Of a stretch of 64,000 bases of DNA, positions 24,985-33,453 are shown in pieces. The translations under genes were made by a program, and so were the position numbers. The stretch comes from Luteolibacter algae (GTDB taxonomy: Bacteria; Verrucomicrobiota; Verrucomicrobiia; Verrucomicrobiales; Akkermansiaceae): contig NZ_JBHUIT010000012.1 of assembly GCF_042683045.1 (NCBI RefSeq), positions 22,475 through 86,474 of the forward strand. Reading direction: 5' to 3'. The first letter of the stretch is position 1. Each line of letters starts with the position of its first letter. The notes beneath the pieces are model-generated. The model made no database searches. It worked only from the letters and a program-made list of their open reading frames with translations, and was not told the DNA's origin.

Positions 24985-25793
24985 TGCGCACCGCAGTCAC
25001 ACTCTCACAAGTCCCGGAAGCAGCAGCCGGCCCTTTTGTTTTCCACGAACCTCTGGCCGATGGCTTCGCCCTGGCAAAGTCAGCTGGCTTCGATGACGTG
25101 GAGCTATTTTTCCCCGGTCCGGATGCCTTCAGCGTAGAGGAAATCAAGGCCCTATGCGAAACCCATGGTATGGGCGTAGCTGCCGTAGGCACCGGTGCAG
25201 GCATGGTAAAGCATGGCCTTTCCCTGACTGATCCATCTCCCGAAAAACGTGCTGCGGCACTCGATTTCATCACCCGGATGATCGACTTTGGCGGTGCACT
25301 TGGCGCACCTGCCATTCTCGGCTCGATGCAGGGAAAATGGGGTGGCGATGTCTCGCGGGAGCAGGCTCTGAAATGGCTGGCAGAGGCTTTGCGAAGCGCT
25401 GGCAAGACAGCGGCGAAGCATGGCGTCCCATTCATTTACGAGCCACTCAACCGCTACGAGACGAACCTCATCACCCGCCTTCAGGATGGCGCGGAATGGA
25501 TCGAAGCGGAATCGCTCGAAAACATTGTTCTCCTCGCGGATCTTTTCCACATGAACATTGAGGAAGTAAACCTCGCCGAAGCACTTCGGAGTGCCGGAAA
25601 ACATGTCGGACATGTGCACTTTGCGGACTCCAACCGGCGTGCTTTCGGCTTCGGCCACACGGATCCGACACCTATTATTGCCGCTTTACGCGAAATAAAT
25701 TACACAGGAAGCATCTCCGCGGAGATATTCCCCTTGCCGGATGCGAAGACCGCAGCCGCCCAAACCATCAAATCAATCAAATCGCTGCTCTGA
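24984..25793 (+). CDS. TIM-barrel sugar phosphate isomerase/epimerase-like protein
   Basis: This 269-residue AP_endonuc_2 (xylose-isomerase-like) TIM barrel has metal-ligand candidates in FIYEPLNRYETN (Glu), LADLFHMNIEE (Asp, His), VGHVHFADSNR (His) and SAEIFPLPDA (Glu). Family members isomerise or epimerise sugars or dehydrate inositols. The position directly after the pyranase gene, with a one-base overlap, indicates translational coupling. The exact substrate cannot be assigned; epimerisation of a deoxy-sugar acid or ketose is plausible. Confidence 0.8.
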   Translation: MRTAVTLSQVPEAAAGPFVFHEPLADGFALAKSAGFDDVELFFPGPDAFSVEEIKALCETHGMGVAAVGTGAGMVKHGLSLTDPSPEKRAAALDFITRMIDFGGALGAPAILGSMQGKWGGDVSREQALKWLAEALRSAGKTAAKHGVPFIYEPLNRYETNLITRLQDGAEWIEAESLENIVLLADLFHMNIEEVNLAEALRSAGKHVGHVHFADSNRRAFGFGHTDPTPIIAALREINYTGSISAEIFPLPDAKTAAAQTIKSIKSLL

Positions 25794-25853
25794 GACAGCC
25801 GGGCACCGGTTTCAAACACCTCTGCCCAAACCAACATTTTATATATTCGACAC

Positions 25854-26795
25854 ATGATCCCTACCAGACCACTCGGCAACACCGGCATTGACCTCCCAAT
25901 CCTTTCCTTCGGAGCTTCCTCCCTCGGCGCGGAATTCCGCTCCATCACCATGGACGAGGCAATGCTTTCCACCCGCACAGCTCTCGATCTCGGGATGAAT
26001 TTCATCGATACCTCCCCGTATTACGGCCGCGGTATGTCGGAGATCATGCTCGGTCTGGGTCTCAAGGGGATCGATCGCTCATCATACCTTCTCGGCACAA
26101 AACTCGGCCGCTACTCGGAAGAGCATTTCGATTTCTCCGCAAAGCGTGTCGAAGAATCCACCCACATCTCCCTCCAGCGCCTGAAGACCGACTATCTGGA
26201 CATCATGCTTCTCCACGATGTGGAATACACCAATCTCAATCAAGTCTGGGAGGAAACCATCCCCGCCCTCATCAAACTCAAGGAACAAGGCAAAATCCGC
26301 GCGATCGGCTTTTCCTGCTACCCGTTGAAAACCTTCAACACGGTTCTCGATCACGTGGAGGACGAGATCGACTGCGTTCTCAGCTACAACCGCTACACCC
26401 TCCAAAACACGAGTTTTGTCACAGACATTGTGCCACGCCTCAAAGCGAAAGGTATCGGAGCGATGAACGCCGGTCCCTTCTCTGCGCGTCTGCTCACCAA
26501 TGCCGAGCTTCCAGCATGGCTGAAAGAACCGGAAAACGTGAAGCAAGCTGCCCGTGATGCAGCCAAGCTTTGCGCTGACAATGGCGTTGATATCGCACAG
26601 CTTGCGCTCCAATTTTCATGTGAGTATCCAGATCTGGCGACAACGGTCGCAGGCTCCGCCAACCCGAAAAACATCGAGAAATGGGCCGAGTGGCTTGACC
26701 AACCGATCGACCGCGAACTTCTTGATAAAGTTCTCGCCATCTTTGAACCCGTCAAAGACATCGGTCACCAGGAAGGACGTCCTGAGAACAATTGA
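25854..26795 (+). CDS. aldo/keto reductase, L-galactose/L-fucose dehydrogenase-like
   Basis: This 313-residue AKR has the catalytic tetrad regions FIDTSPYYGRGMSE (Asp, Tyr), LGTKLGRY (Lys) and DIMLLHDVEY (His). The start RPLGNTGIDLPILSFGASSLG and the overall length match the L-galactose dehydrogenase subgroup, which oxidises L-galactose or L-fucose at C1 to the lactone with NAD(P). A lactonase, a galactonate-dehydrogenase-like enzyme and a pyranase are in the same operon, which supports an oxidative first step here. Confidence 0.82.
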   Translation: MIPTRPLGNTGIDLPILSFGASSLGAEFRSITMDEAMLSTRTALDLGMNFIDTSPYYGRGMSEIMLGLGLKGIDRSSYLLGTKLGRYSEEHFDFSAKRVEESTHISLQRLKTDYLDIMLLHDVEYTNLNQVWEETIPALIKLKEQGKIRAIGFSCYPLKTFNTVLDHVEDEIDCVLSYNRYTLQNTSFVTDIVPRLKAKGIGAMNAGPFSARLLTNAELPAWLKEPENVKQAARDAAKLCADNGVDIAQLALQFSCEYPDLATTVAGSANPKNIEKWAEWLDQPIDRELLDKVLAIFEPVKDIGHQEGRPENN

Positions 26796-26859
26796 TTCCC
26801 GCGCGAGTAAGCCTTTATCCGCGACTCTTCCACCTGATCACCAGTCCCCTATTTTTCCC

Positions 26860-27894
26860 ATGTCATACGCCATCGAATTCACCGACGTAAAAGAAATTAA
26901 AGCAGTCGATCTCCCCGACGCGCCAGCACCCGGCCCGGGCGAAGCTCTTGTCCGCACCCACCGCATGGGCATCTGCGGCACGGATCTTTCCTGCTACCTC
27001 GGCAAGTTCCCGTTTTTCGCCTACCCACGCACTCCCGGTCACGAGCTCGGTCTTGAAGTCGTTGCCGTCGGCGAGGGTGTGACCAGTGTAAAACCCGGCG
27101 ACAAATGCTCGCTCGAGCCTTATGTCAATGACCCGGCCACCGTCGCTTCCATGAAAGGCAAATCAAATGCCTGCCCGAACGTGCAAGTCATCGGCGTTCA
27201 CAAATCCGGAGGCCTGCGCAAAAGCAACTGGATCGTCCCGGCACACAAGCTTCACCCGGGTAATGACCTTTCGTATGATGAACTAGCTCTCGTTGAGACT
27301 CTCGCGATCGGTTACCACGCGGTCAAGCGCGGCAATCCACAGCCCGGTGAAACCGTCATGGTTATCGGCGCAGGTCCTATCGGGCTCGCTTGCCTTGAGT
27401 TCCTGAAACTCATGGATGTAAAAGTCCTCGTCGTCGATTTTGCCCAAAACCGCCTGGATTTCTGCAAGGAAAAACTCGGCATCCAGCACCCGGTTCTTGC
27501 CCAGGCCGATGGCTCGCATCTTTCTGAAATTGAAAAAATTACCGATGGCGCGTTCTGCGATGTAATCATTGATGCCACCGGCCACGCCGGATCGATGGTA
27601 AAATGCTTCGAATTCGCGGCAGTAGGTGGACGCGTTGTCTACGTTGGCATTACCGCCCAGGATATCAGTTTCCCGCAGGCACCGTTCTTCCACCGTCGCG
27701 AGCTGAGTGTCATGGCATCCAGAAATGCTCTTCCTGCGGATTTCCCGGAAATCATCGAAATCATCCGCGCAAAGAAAATTGATCTCAACAACTGGATCAC
27801 CCATCGCCTTTCCATTGAGGAAGTGCCGGAAGGTTTTGATAAATTCACTGATCCGAAGCTTGGCGCGATCAAGGCGGTAATTGAGGTGAACTGA
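26860..27894 (+). CDS. zinc-type MDR dehydrogenase, L-galactonate 5-dehydrogenase-like
   Basis: This 344-residue medium-chain dehydrogenase has GICGTDLSCYLGKFPFFAYPRTPGHE (catalytic zinc Cys and His-Glu), the Rossmann motif VIGAGPIGLACLEF, IDATGHAGSM and a late MASRNALPADF block. Several of these resemble E. coli LgoD (L-galactonate 5-dehydrogenase, D-tagaturonate forming), as does VIGVHKSGG. The loop that normally holds four structural-zinc cysteines keeps only one Cys (SNACPNV), so the structural zinc is probably absent. The ATG at 26860 is chosen because the open frame upstream overlaps the AKR gene. Substrate by inference: L-galactonate or L-fuconate. Confidence 0.84.
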   Translation: MSYAIEFTDVKEIKAVDLPDAPAPGPGEALVRTHRMGICGTDLSCYLGKFPFFAYPRTPGHELGLEVVAVGEGVTSVKPGDKCSLEPYVNDPATVASMKGKSNACPNVQVIGVHKSGGLRKSNWIVPAHKLHPGNDLSYDELALVETLAIGYHAVKRGNPQPGETVMVIGAGPIGLACLEFLKLMDVKVLVVDFAQNRLDFCKEKLGIQHPVLAQADGSHLSEIEKITDGAFCDVIIDATGHAGSMVKCFEFAAVGGRVVYVGITAQDISFPQAPFFHRRELSVMASRNALPADFPEIIEIIRAKKIDLNNWITHRLSIEEVPEGFDKFTDPKLGAIKAVIEVN

Positions 27895-27973
27895 TCTTTC
27901 CTTTGATCGGATTTCAAGCTATCCCACCTGTGTCCAGAGATCGCACCCCGCGCGGTCAACAATATACTATTTT

Positions 27974-29218
27974 ATGAAAACCTGTCCAAAATTCACTTTC
28001 GGTGTCGGCGATCGCTTCGCACACGGCGCACACGCCCAGCTTCAAGCTTTCATCAAAGCCAAGGAACTGGGGATCGATATTGCTCCGGTATGGAACAAAT
28101 CTAATCGCGAGCACGATATTATCGGCTCCCAGCCGCAAACCACCCGCGATGCGGCAGACGCAGCAGTCAAAGACCTCGGCTGGACTGGTGACTACCTGCT
28201 TGATGCGGATCATATCAATCTCAAGACAGTGGATCGTTTCATTGCTCCCTGCGATTTCTTCACCCTCGATGTCGCGGATGATATTGGCGAGGCTGCCGAG
28301 CCCGCCGATGTTGCCGCTTTTATCGAGCGTCACCCGGAGCTGATCGGCACAGTCTCGATCGAAGGTATCGAAAAACCGTTCGAAATTTCCCGTGCGGATG
28401 TCGAAAAAACGGCAAACCAGTTCCTCAAGGCCACACAGAAGGCGAAAGCAATCTACGAGCAAATCCTCGCAGTCAAAGGTCCTGACTTCGTGACCGAAGT
28501 CTCAATGGACGAAACCGATAGCCCGCAGACTCCTCCGGAACTTCTAGTAATTCTTGCTGCTCTCGCGGATCAGGAAATTCCGATCCAAACCATCGCGCCT
28601 AAGTTCACGGGCCGTTTCAACAAAGGGGTTGATTACGTCGGAGACGTCGTCCAGTTCGAGAAGGAGTTCAATGATGATCTCGCGGTTATCGCCCATGCGG
28701 TGAAAACCTACGGCCTGCCGGCCAGCCTGAAGCTTTCCGTTCATTCCGGCTCAGACAAATTCTCTATCTACGCACCGATCAAACGCGCTCTCGCACGCAC
28801 CGGTGCCGGTCTTCATATCAAAACAGCAGGCACAAACTGGCTGGAAGAAGTCATCGGCCTCGCGGAATCCGGCGGCAGCGGCCTTGAGCTGGCGAAGGAA
28901 ATCTATGCCAAAGCTCTTGAGAAAAAAGAAGCTCTCTGCGAGCCGTATGCAACGGTAATCGATATCGACTTCGCAAAGCTCCCTTCCGCGGAAACCGTCA
29001 ATGGCTGGACCAGCGAACAATTTACGGGAGCCCTTCGCCACGATCAGAGCAACCCTGCCTACGATCCGAATGTCCGCCAGCTCCTCCACGTGGGCTTCAA
29101 AATCGCGGCAATGATGGGTGACACCTATTTGCAAGCACTCAAGGACAATCGTGAAATCGTTTCCCGTTGCGTTACGGAGAATCTTCTCGAGCGTCACATG
29201 AAGCTTCTCTTTGCTTGA
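27974..29218 (+). CDS. tagaturonate epimerase (UxaE)-family protein
   Basis: This 414-residue protein has the family blocks TFGVGDRFAHGAHAQL, LDADHINLKTVDRF, EVSMDETDSPQTPPELL, LKLSVHSGSDKFSIY and LHIKTAGTNWLEEV. They correspond to metal and substrate positions of UxaE, which interconverts D-tagaturonate and D-fructuronate. It is shorter at the N-terminus than Thermotoga UxaE (from memory about 480 residues). Directly following an LgoD-like dehydrogenase, it would act on the keto-acid product, D-tagaturonate or its 6-deoxy analogue. A terminator follows. Confidence 0.85.
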   Translation: MKTCPKFTFGVGDRFAHGAHAQLQAFIKAKELGIDIAPVWNKSNREHDIIGSQPQTTRDAADAAVKDLGWTGDYLLDADHINLKTVDRFIAPCDFFTLDVADDIGEAAEPADVAAFIERHPELIGTVSIEGIEKPFEISRADVEKTANQFLKATQKAKAIYEQILAVKGPDFVTEVSMDETDSPQTPPELLVILAALADQEIPIQTIAPKFTGRFNKGVDYVGDVVQFEKEFNDDLAVIAHAVKTYGLPASLKLSVHSGSDKFSIYAPIKRALARTGAGLHIKTAGTNWLEEVIGLAESGGSGLELAKEIYAKALEKKEALCEPYATVIDIDFAKLPSAETVNGWTSEQFTGALRHDQSNPAYDPNVRQLLHVGFKIAAMMGDTYLQALKDNREIVSRCVTENLLERHMKLLFA

Positions 29219-29232
29219 TCTTCATCTTTCAG

Positions 29233-29268
29233 GAAAGGGGTTGGATTTCGATTCCGCCCCCTTTTTTG
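29233..29268 (+). terminator. terminator after the epimerase gene
   Basis: AAAGGGG and CCCCTTT form a stem with an inner GGA/TCC pairing. The right arm runs into TTTTTTGTTTTT, and the stop codon of the epimerase gene is about 15 bases upstream. It may be partial, because the lactonase gene continues in the same direction. Confidence 0.55.
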
Positions 29269-29302
29269 TTTTTCTTCAGAAATACTATAATATCCCTGTC
29301 CT

Positions 29303-30130
29303 ATGATCGATTCACACCACCACCTTTGGAACTACTCCGTCGAGGAATACGACTGGATCCCGACCGGCTCACCGCTTGCGCAAAACCAGCTTCTTCCCGA
29401 GCTAGAGGCAGTAACCGCGGAAGCCGGAGTTACCGGGACGGTCGTCGTCCAGGCACGCCAGGTTATCGAAGAATCTGACGCACTTCTGGAACTGGCGGAC
29501 GCGAGCGACGTCATCAAGGCAGTCGTCGGCTGGGTGCCACTGATCGACGAGAACGTGGCAGATGATCTCGAACGCTTGTCACCTGCTTCAAAATTCAAAG
29601 GAGTTCGCCATGTGCTACAGGGCGAGCCTGACGAATACTTCCTCCGCGATGATTTCCACCGGGGGCTCGCCAAGCTCCCCGATTACGATCTGATCTACGA
29701 TCTTCTCATCTTCCAGCGCCAGCTGCCGGTAGCTACCCAGCTGGTGGACCGTCAGCCGGATCTTCCGATCGTGCTCAACCACCTCGCTAAACCAGAAGCC
29801 CGTGATGGACGGATCGAGCCCGCATGGCGCGAAGGAATGAAGGAACTCGCCAAGCGTGAGAACGTAATCGGTGTGAAGTTTTCCGCACTTCTCACAGAAT
29901 TTCCAGAAGGAGAGGGCAATCACGAAACCGTTGCCGCCTATTTCCAGGAAACGCTGGAAATCTTTGGAGCAGACAAGGTGATGTTCGGCACAGATTGGCC
30001 GGTCTGTCTTTTACGGACCACCTACAAGGAGTGGACCGATTCTATCCTCAGGCTTACCGCATCACTCTCCGCCAGTGATCGGGAAGCAATTTTCAAAGGC
30101 AATGCCACCCGTTGTTACAACATCGGATAA
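29303..30130 (+). CDS. amidohydrolase, sugar lactonase (L-fuconolactonase-like)
   Basis: This 275-residue amidohydrolase_2 protein begins IDSHHHLWNYSVEEYDWI with the HxH metal motif. It continues with VVVQARQ, VLNHLAKPE (His) and FGTDWPVC (catalytic Asp). This opening is characteristic of L-fuconolactone, L-rhamnonolactone and L-galactonolactone hydrolases (COG3618). It would open the lactone produced by the AKR and give L-galactonate or L-fuconate for the MDR dehydrogenase. It is the last gene of the cluster. Confidence 0.87.
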   Translation: MIDSHHHLWNYSVEEYDWIPTGSPLAQNQLLPELEAVTAEAGVTGTVVVQARQVIEESDALLELADASDVIKAVVGWVPLIDENVADDLERLSPASKFKGVRHVLQGEPDEYFLRDDFHRGLAKLPDYDLIYDLLIFQRQLPVATQLVDRQPDLPIVLNHLAKPEARDGRIEPAWREGMKELAKRENVIGVKFSALLTEFPEGEGNHETVAAYFQETLEIFGADKVMFGTDWPVCLLRTTYKEWTDSILRLTASLSASDREAIFKGNATRCYNIG

Positions 30131-30171
30131 GCGCTGAACGGGAGCGCAGAAGCCCGTGGTTTATCCTACGC

Positions 30172-32700
30172 TCACACGCCTTTCGCACGCTGCTTGATCC
30201 ATTCCAGGCCCTCGCGGTATTCTTCGCTTTGTGGGCGGGATTTCAGCAAGGTATCCCAGAGATCTATCGCTTCCTGATAGATCTCTTTTGCTTTTTCCGG
30301 CTTATCGGAAATTTCCAGAGCGTGAGCCAGATCTCCCAGGAGATAGGCACTTGAGCGCTGGATGTCCTCGCTGCGCAGTCCGCTCTCCTCCCCTTTTCCC
30401 TCGAGATCGATCAACGTTTCACGAGCCTTCTCCAGGAGCACCAGTTCCCGGACCTTGTCCCCTCCAAAGCCAAGCATCCGTCCCTTTTGCCACCACAGTA
30501 ATGCTAGCCGGTAATCAACCATTCCACCGTGTCCAGATCCCTGACGTTCTAAAAGATTGATGCCATTTTCAAATGCAAGCAACGCTTCTTCCGACTTCCC
30601 CTGATCCCGCAGCAAGCCAGCTTGCAAGCCCAACTGGGCGGCCTTCCGTATGGCGGCGATCGTCGAGTCCGGCCTCTTTTTCAAAACATCATCCAGCAGA
30701 TTCATCGCGGCAGCGGAAGTCTTCTGGGCGGCATCCACATCGCCGGATAAGACCGATGCCTCGGCCATCGCCCCGTAGCATCCAGCGAGCTCCAGGCGCA
30801 GCCTGATATCCGCAGGGTTGTCCTTCAGTAATCGCACCATTTCCTGGGCAGCCAGCGAGCGCACCTCCCGCGCATCACCGAGTTTCCCAATCCCTTCCAG
30901 AATTGTTGCCGAGGAGAGATAACATGCTGCCAACTCGGAGCGTAGAACGGCGATGTCAGGCCGCGCGTCAGCCAGCTGGTTGAGCTTCTGGGTCGCCGCC
31001 ATCAACTGGGCCAGCGCCTTCGCGTCCTCTCCTGAAGCTGCCAGTAGCTTTGCCTCGTGAAAATCGAGGATCGCCAAAAGCTGCTGATGCCGATCGGCAT
31101 CCACCTCGGCTTCCGGAACGTCCAGTAATGCCCGGCGCGCGGCAACGAACGCTTCCCTGGTATCCCCATCCCCCTTCTCCTGTTTGAGCAGCGCCAGGAG
31201 AAATGCATCCCTGCCAAGACGCAGTTTCATTTCTCCATCGATCGAGCCCGTCCAGGTGTCAATCGCCTCAGCCAATCGCGTCGCGGCAAGGTCTGTCTCT
31301 CCTGCGGAAATAGAGACTTCCGCAAGCTGCAACCTCACCCGGGCACGCTCATCATCCAAACTCTTTATCTCGGCTGTGCGGCGTAGGAAATCCTCGTAAA
31401 AGCGTTCCAGTCTTTTCAAACGCAGTTCACGGCCGTCCAATGGCGGCAAGGTCCGGTGGCCTTTTTCCAAAGCCCATTCGAAAAGGCGGTCACCAATCAA
31501 TCGGGAGGCCTCCAGGCGTGCCAGGCCAAGCTCGCGCTGATATTCCATTTCCTGCTCAGTCGCTTTCTTATCCCGGAGGGCCGAGGACTTGCCCTCCAGT
31601 GCCTCATTGGCCTTTGTGTTCAACAGAATCTTCTCCCGCTCCCGCTCGATCTGTTCGTTACGAAGCTGTTTACTGCTTAGATACCATAGCCCCCCCAATA
31701 CAATGCACCCGGCGGTAACCATACCCGCATAAAACGTGACATTCCGTCCCGAGCGCTCTGCACGCTGGCGTTGATCAATCAGTTTTTCCCGGACTTCGGT
31801 AGCTTCCACCGTTACGTCAACTTGTGCGATCCCGGCCATCACCTCCACCATCGAGCCAGGCCTCTTGATGGGATTGAGCTTCAAGCAGCGGTCAATCCAC
31901 TCCCGGTATCCGCGCTCCAGTTCATTGCGCGGCTCAGAGGGCCAGGAAACATCCGGCTGCGAAAGGAGGTTTTTTGCGATTTTTCCGGAATCGGCATGAA
32001 TTCCATCCTTTCTCGTCTCCCCTTGAGCTGGTGCCACCGAAGCAAAAATATCCTTACAGCGGGGGAAGTCTCCGGTGAGCAAGCGAAACGCCATGACACC
32101 GAAGGCAAAAACATCCCATTCGTAACCTTCCTCATCGAAATACCCGTTTGCATTCACCAGCTGCTCGGGTGGTTGATACAAAAGAGCATCGGTAAAATCA
32201 AAATGACTGATCCCCGGCATATTTCCCAGCGTCCAATCGCTCAGGAGAACCTTACCTGCCTCGTCGAAAAATACGTTTCCCGGTTTGAGATTTCCATGCG
32301 CCACACGCCGCCCATGCATTCCCGCGAGAGCTTTCCCGACCTCTTTCACAATCCGCCAGGAATCATCGCCGGGATGTTTATCAATCGCGTGCTGGAGACT
32401 CCTGGGCTGCCATTTAGCAGCATCTCCCTCGCCTTCCCCGTCCGCCATCAGAGGAAGAACCCAACAGGCGGGACGTCCTTGTAAATCGGCCGATTCCACC
32501 GTCATCACACCTTCCGGCCATCCCCCTTTTTCCAGCCTCTCGGTCATTGTGGAAATCAGGCCGCGATTGATCGCCATTCCTTCGAAGACTTTTACCGCCC
32601 ACACCTTGCCGTCATCATCCTTTGCGGCGAATACGCGTCCGCTTTCTCCGGCTCCGATCAATCCCAGAACCTCGAGCCCATTCATCTCCGGCAACTTCAT
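30172..32700 (-). CDS. degenerate Ser/Thr protein kinase with TM helix and TPR-like tail
   Basis: This is an 842-residue membrane protein. Residues 8-290 form a kinase fold: G-loop GAGESGRVF, Lys37 in AVKVF, and PEQL and DVFAFGVMAFRLL in the C-lobe. The catalytic loop reads HGNLKPGNV with Asn137 where active kinases have Asp, and the DFG motif is DWT (Asp155). One transmembrane helix follows (about 325-345, TFYAGMVTAGCIVLGGLWYL). The outer part of about 480 residues is helical and TPR-like, ending KAKEIYQEAIDLWDTLLKSRP. It may be a pseudokinase receptor or a low-activity kinase. It converges with the lactonase gene. Confidence 0.85.
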   Translation of the reverse strand: MKLPEMNGLEVLGLIGAGESGRVFAAKDDDGKVWAVKVFEGMAINRGLISTMTERLEKGGWPEGVMTVESADLQGRPACWVLPLMADGEGEGDAAKWQPRSLQHAIDKHPGDDSWRIVKEVGKALAGMHGRRVAHGNLKPGNVFFDEAGKVLLSDWTLGNMPGISHFDFTDALLYQPPEQLVNANGYFDEEGYEWDVFAFGVMAFRLLTGDFPRCKDIFASVAPAQGETRKDGIHADSGKIAKNLLSQPDVSWPSEPRNELERGYREWIDRCLKLNPIKRPGSMVEVMAGIAQVDVTVEATEVREKLIDQRQRAERSGRNVTFYAGMVTAGCIVLGGLWYLSSKQLRNEQIEREREKILLNTKANEALEGKSSALRDKKATEQEMEYQRELGLARLEASRLIGDRLFEWALEKGHRTLPPLDGRELRLKRLERFYEDFLRRTAEIKSLDDERARVRLQLAEVSISAGETDLAATRLAEAIDTWTGSIDGEMKLRLGRDAFLLALLKQEKGDGDTREAFVAARRALLDVPEAEVDADRHQQLLAILDFHEAKLLAASGEDAKALAQLMAATQKLNQLADARPDIAVLRSELAACYLSSATILEGIGKLGDAREVRSLAAQEMVRLLKDNPADIRLRLELAGCYGAMAEASVLSGDVDAAQKTSAAAMNLLDDVLKKRPDSTIAAIRKAAQLGLQAGLLRDQGKSEEALLAFENGINLLERQGSGHGGMVDYRLALLWWQKGRMLGFGGDKVRELVLLEKARETLIDLEGKGEESGLRSEDIQRSSAYLLGDLAHALEISDKPEKAKEIYQEAIDLWDTLLKSRPQSEEYREGLEWIKQRAKGV

Positions 32701-32714
32701 TAGAAATGCTTATC

Positions 32715-33329
32715 TCAATTGGCCGTTTTCTGCACCACCAAATACACATGTAGCTCCGGGTGCTGATCATACTCCAAATGCCTCACAACACAGCTGCATC
32801 TTCGCATGATTTCGAGAACTTTCGGGATTCCCAATGTGGCATGATAGAGCGGCACTCCTTGAAATGGATTCGTGGCCTCACCGGCACAATCGAGACCTCC
32901 GATCGTGAAGATAAAGACCCCGTCATCGGACAGGCTGTTGCCTATCTTTTCCAGCACTCCTTCCTGAAGTTCCAGAGGCACGTGCCAGATGCTATCCCAC
33001 GCGGAAATGAAGTCATATTTTCCGGGAAACTCCCATTCGCTTATATCGGCTTCATGGAAAGCTGCCTCCGGTTGCTTCATACGGGCGTAACGGAGCATTT
33101 CAGCGGATTGGTCCAAGCCCTCGATCGTTTCAAACCCTTCCGCATGGAATAAATGAAGAATTCTACCGCTCGACCCACACCCGATATCGATCGCTTTCTT
33201 CCTGCTTTTCGAAAATTGCAATGCCACCCGGTGTTGTTTCAAGCCATTCATGGTATTGAAATCTTCTCCAGCCCAATGCTTGGCCAAGCTGTTGTAGTTT
33301 TCCGCCATTTGCCCCGCATTCATACCCAC
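32715..33329 (-). CDS. class I SAM-dependent methyltransferase
   Basis: This 204-residue protein has the motif I sequence AIDIGCGSSGRILHLF, motif II IEGLDQSAEMLRYAR, and YDFISAWDSIWHVPLELQEGVL followed by GVFIFTIGGLD. It fits the Methyltransf_11/25 group; the substrate is unknown. Several start codons are close together (33329, 33323, 33305). It lies 14 bases upstream of the kinase gene in the same direction and is probably co-transcribed with it. Confidence 0.75.
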   Translation of the reverse strand: MGMNAGQMAENYNSLAKHWAGEDFNTMNGLKQHRVALQFSKSRKKAIDIGCGSSGRILHLFHAEGFETIEGLDQSAEMLRYARMKQPEAAFHEADISEWEFPGKYDFISAWDSIWHVPLELQEGVLEKIGNSLSDDGVFIFTIGGLDCAGEATNPFQGVPLYHATLGIPKVLEIMRRCSCVVRHLEYDQHPELHVYLVVQKTAN

Positions 33330-33453
33330 GGCGTATCAAAGAACGATCGTTTGACCAAGCCACCAACGATCGTAGCTTCGGAAATAAACAAAAAACTTAT
33401 GCAACAGCCACCCTTCTGTCTGCGTATCCATAAGGTTAACCCACGCTTTTCTC

